A DNA stretch of 5,792 nt, from NCBI GenBank assembly GCA_002309395.1, contig DBWU01000047.1:3336-9127 (forward strand). Reading direction: 5' to 3'. Source of the stretch: Oscillospiraceae bacterium UBA1230 (lineage in GTDB: Bacteria; Bacillota; Clostridia; Oscillospirales; Oscillospiraceae). The translations under genes were made by a program, and so were the position numbers. Shown in pieces: positions 5,410 to 5,792 of the stretch (the stretch's first letter is position 1; the number at the start of each line of letters is the position of its first letter). The notes beneath the pieces were generated by a model. It had not been told where the DNA came from. It saw only the letters and a program-made list of their open reading frames with translations, and did not search any database.

Positions 5410-5447
5410 AAAAGGTAGGCAATTTCTATCAAAATTACCTACCTTTT
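5410..5447 (-). terminator. Rho-independent terminator directly after tRNA-Ala
   Basis: A 16-bp stem (5410-5425 with 5432-5447, 6-nt loop) begins 2 nt after the CCA end of the tRNA. One position is a G-U pair only in minus-strand RNA and a C-A mismatch on the plus strand, so the structure is built for the tRNA transcript. The descending arm ends in TTTT, followed by CATTTTG. Confidence 0.75.
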
Positions 5448-5448
5448 G

Positions 5449-5524
5449 TGGTGGACCCAAAGGGATTCGAACCCTCGACCTCTCGGATGCGAACCGAACG
5501 CTCTCCCAGCTGAGCTATGGGCCC
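5449..5524 (-). tRNA. tRNA-Ala (anticodon CGC), CCA encoded
   Basis: The minus strand folds as a full cloverleaf: acceptor GGGCCCA with TGGGTCC, D stem GCTC/GAGC, anticodon stem TTCGG/CCGAG with loop TTCGCAT (anticodon CGC at 5489-5491), T stem GAGGG/CCCTT with loop TTCGAAT, discriminator A, and encoded CCA (5449-5451). The acceptor stem has the G3-U70 wobble that marks alanine tRNAs, which agrees with CGC reading the GCG codon. It has its own promoter upstream and two terminators downstream, so it is a single-gene transcript. Confidence 0.95.
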
Positions 5525-5557
5525 ATATAAACGCGGCTTCACTTGAGCCACTTGTAT

Positions 5558-5585
5558 ATTATATCGGCTTTTCCGAAAAATGCAA
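5558..5585 (-). promoter_or_regulatory. Promoter of tRNA-Ala
   Basis: On the minus strand a perfect TATAAT (5558-5563) follows TTGCAT (5580-5585) with a 16-nt spacer. The predicted start is about 25 nt before the mature tRNA 5' end, a normal leader for a processed tRNA. Confidence 0.65.
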
Positions 5586-5593
5586 GACTTTTC

Positions 5594-5632
5594 TTTTGAA
5601 AAAACAGCGAAAAACATTTTCAAAAAACAGCG
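5594..5632 (+). repeat. Imperfect direct repeat of 16 nt
   Basis: TTTTGAAAAAACAGCG (5594-5609) and TTTTCAAAAAACAGCG (5617-5632) differ at one base and lie 23 nt apart, upstream of the tRNA promoter. The stretch is A-rich and holds no gene. It may be an upstream AT-rich promoter element or a short local duplication. Confidence 0.45.
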
Positions 5633-5666
5633 CGAAATAAAAAAAGCAGTAGCGAGCAGGGAAAAA

Positions 5667-5696
5667 CCATGGTATAATAGCCGCAAGGCGGCTATT
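5667..5696 (+). promoter_or_regulatory. Extended -10 box overlapping a perfect 9-bp hairpin
   Basis: TGGTATAAT (5670-5678) is an extended -10 on the plus strand; no good -35 is seen. AATAGCCGC (5676-5684) pairs perfectly with GCGGCTATT (5688-5696) around a 3-nt loop, so the hairpin starts within the -10 hexamer. A terminator follows at once, so any transcript from here would be very short. It may instead be only a palindrome. Confidence 0.35.
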
Positions 5697-5701
5697 GAGA
5701 C

Positions 5702-5732
5702 TGTCAAAAAACGGCAAAGCCGTTTTTTGACA
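5702..5732. terminator. Bidirectional terminator, perfect 14-bp stem
   Basis: TGTCAAAAAACGGC (5702-5715) and GCCGTTTTTTGACA (5719-5732) pair perfectly around an AAA loop. CGGC...GCCG followed by TTTTTT is a good intrinsic terminator in both directions. Its most likely use is to end a leftward gene lying beyond the right edge. I support no gene in the last 60 nt. Confidence 0.65.
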
Positions 5733-5792
5733 AAAGGGTTGTAGCCTACTGCGCGCACGAATGGTACGCCAGTGGCGCACAATTCGCACACT

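Noticed and set aside
5449..5524. tRNA-Ala as the integration site of a genomic island containing the GIY-YIG unit
   Set aside because: No integrase is in the window and no second copy of the tRNA 3' end was seen; the array ends about 170 nt away from the tRNA.
5435..5791. Open frame on the minus strand across the tRNA-Ala gene
   Set aside because: It reads through the tRNA and its promoter, and through a strong terminator; no protein gene is plausible there.

Overview
The window looks like chromosomal DNA of a GC-rich Clostridia-type Firmicute, probably a gut anaerobe. This rests on the strong AGGAGG ribosome sites, the tight same-strand operon, a tRNA with encoded CCA followed by hairpin terminators, and the protein families present. 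No rRNA or housekeeping marker allows a species call.

Left part (about 1-3330). A leftward (minus-strand) operon is read from a promoter near 3296-3324. Its order is: HPr-kinase-like P-loop kinase (2509-3243), soluble S26-type Ser/His peptidase (2072-2512), PqqD-family peptide-binding protein (1792-2052), a chimeric ORF (683-1783), and a ProX/PrdX-type prolyl-tRNA editing deacylase (111-686). Genes overlap by 4 nt or are 8-19 nt apart. Kinase, peptidase, PqqD protein and ABC exporter together look like a cassette that modifies, matures and exports a ribosomally made peptide. No precursor peptide is visible. The exporter is broken: its first ~230 residues (four membrane segments) run in frame into the C-terminal third of what appears to be a DegT-like PLP aminotransferase. 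The ATPase half of the exporter and the front of the aminotransferase are missing. This suggests a deletion that joined two operons, leaving the editing deacylase as the tail of the second one; an assembly error is the alternative.

Middle part (about 3521-5281). A visibly AT-rich 506-codon GIY-YIG endonuclease gene (3606-5126, minus) sits between two short repeat arrays with a period of 18-21 nt. The arrays are in inverted orientation and resemble the multiple terminal repeats of IS21-type elements. Gene plus arrays look like a small mobile unit.

Right part (5282-5792). This holds several hairpins, two tandem terminators, a tRNA-Ala(CGC) gene on the minus strand with its own promoter, and, at the edge, two perfect hairpins including a bidirectional terminator. 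No protein gene is supported here.
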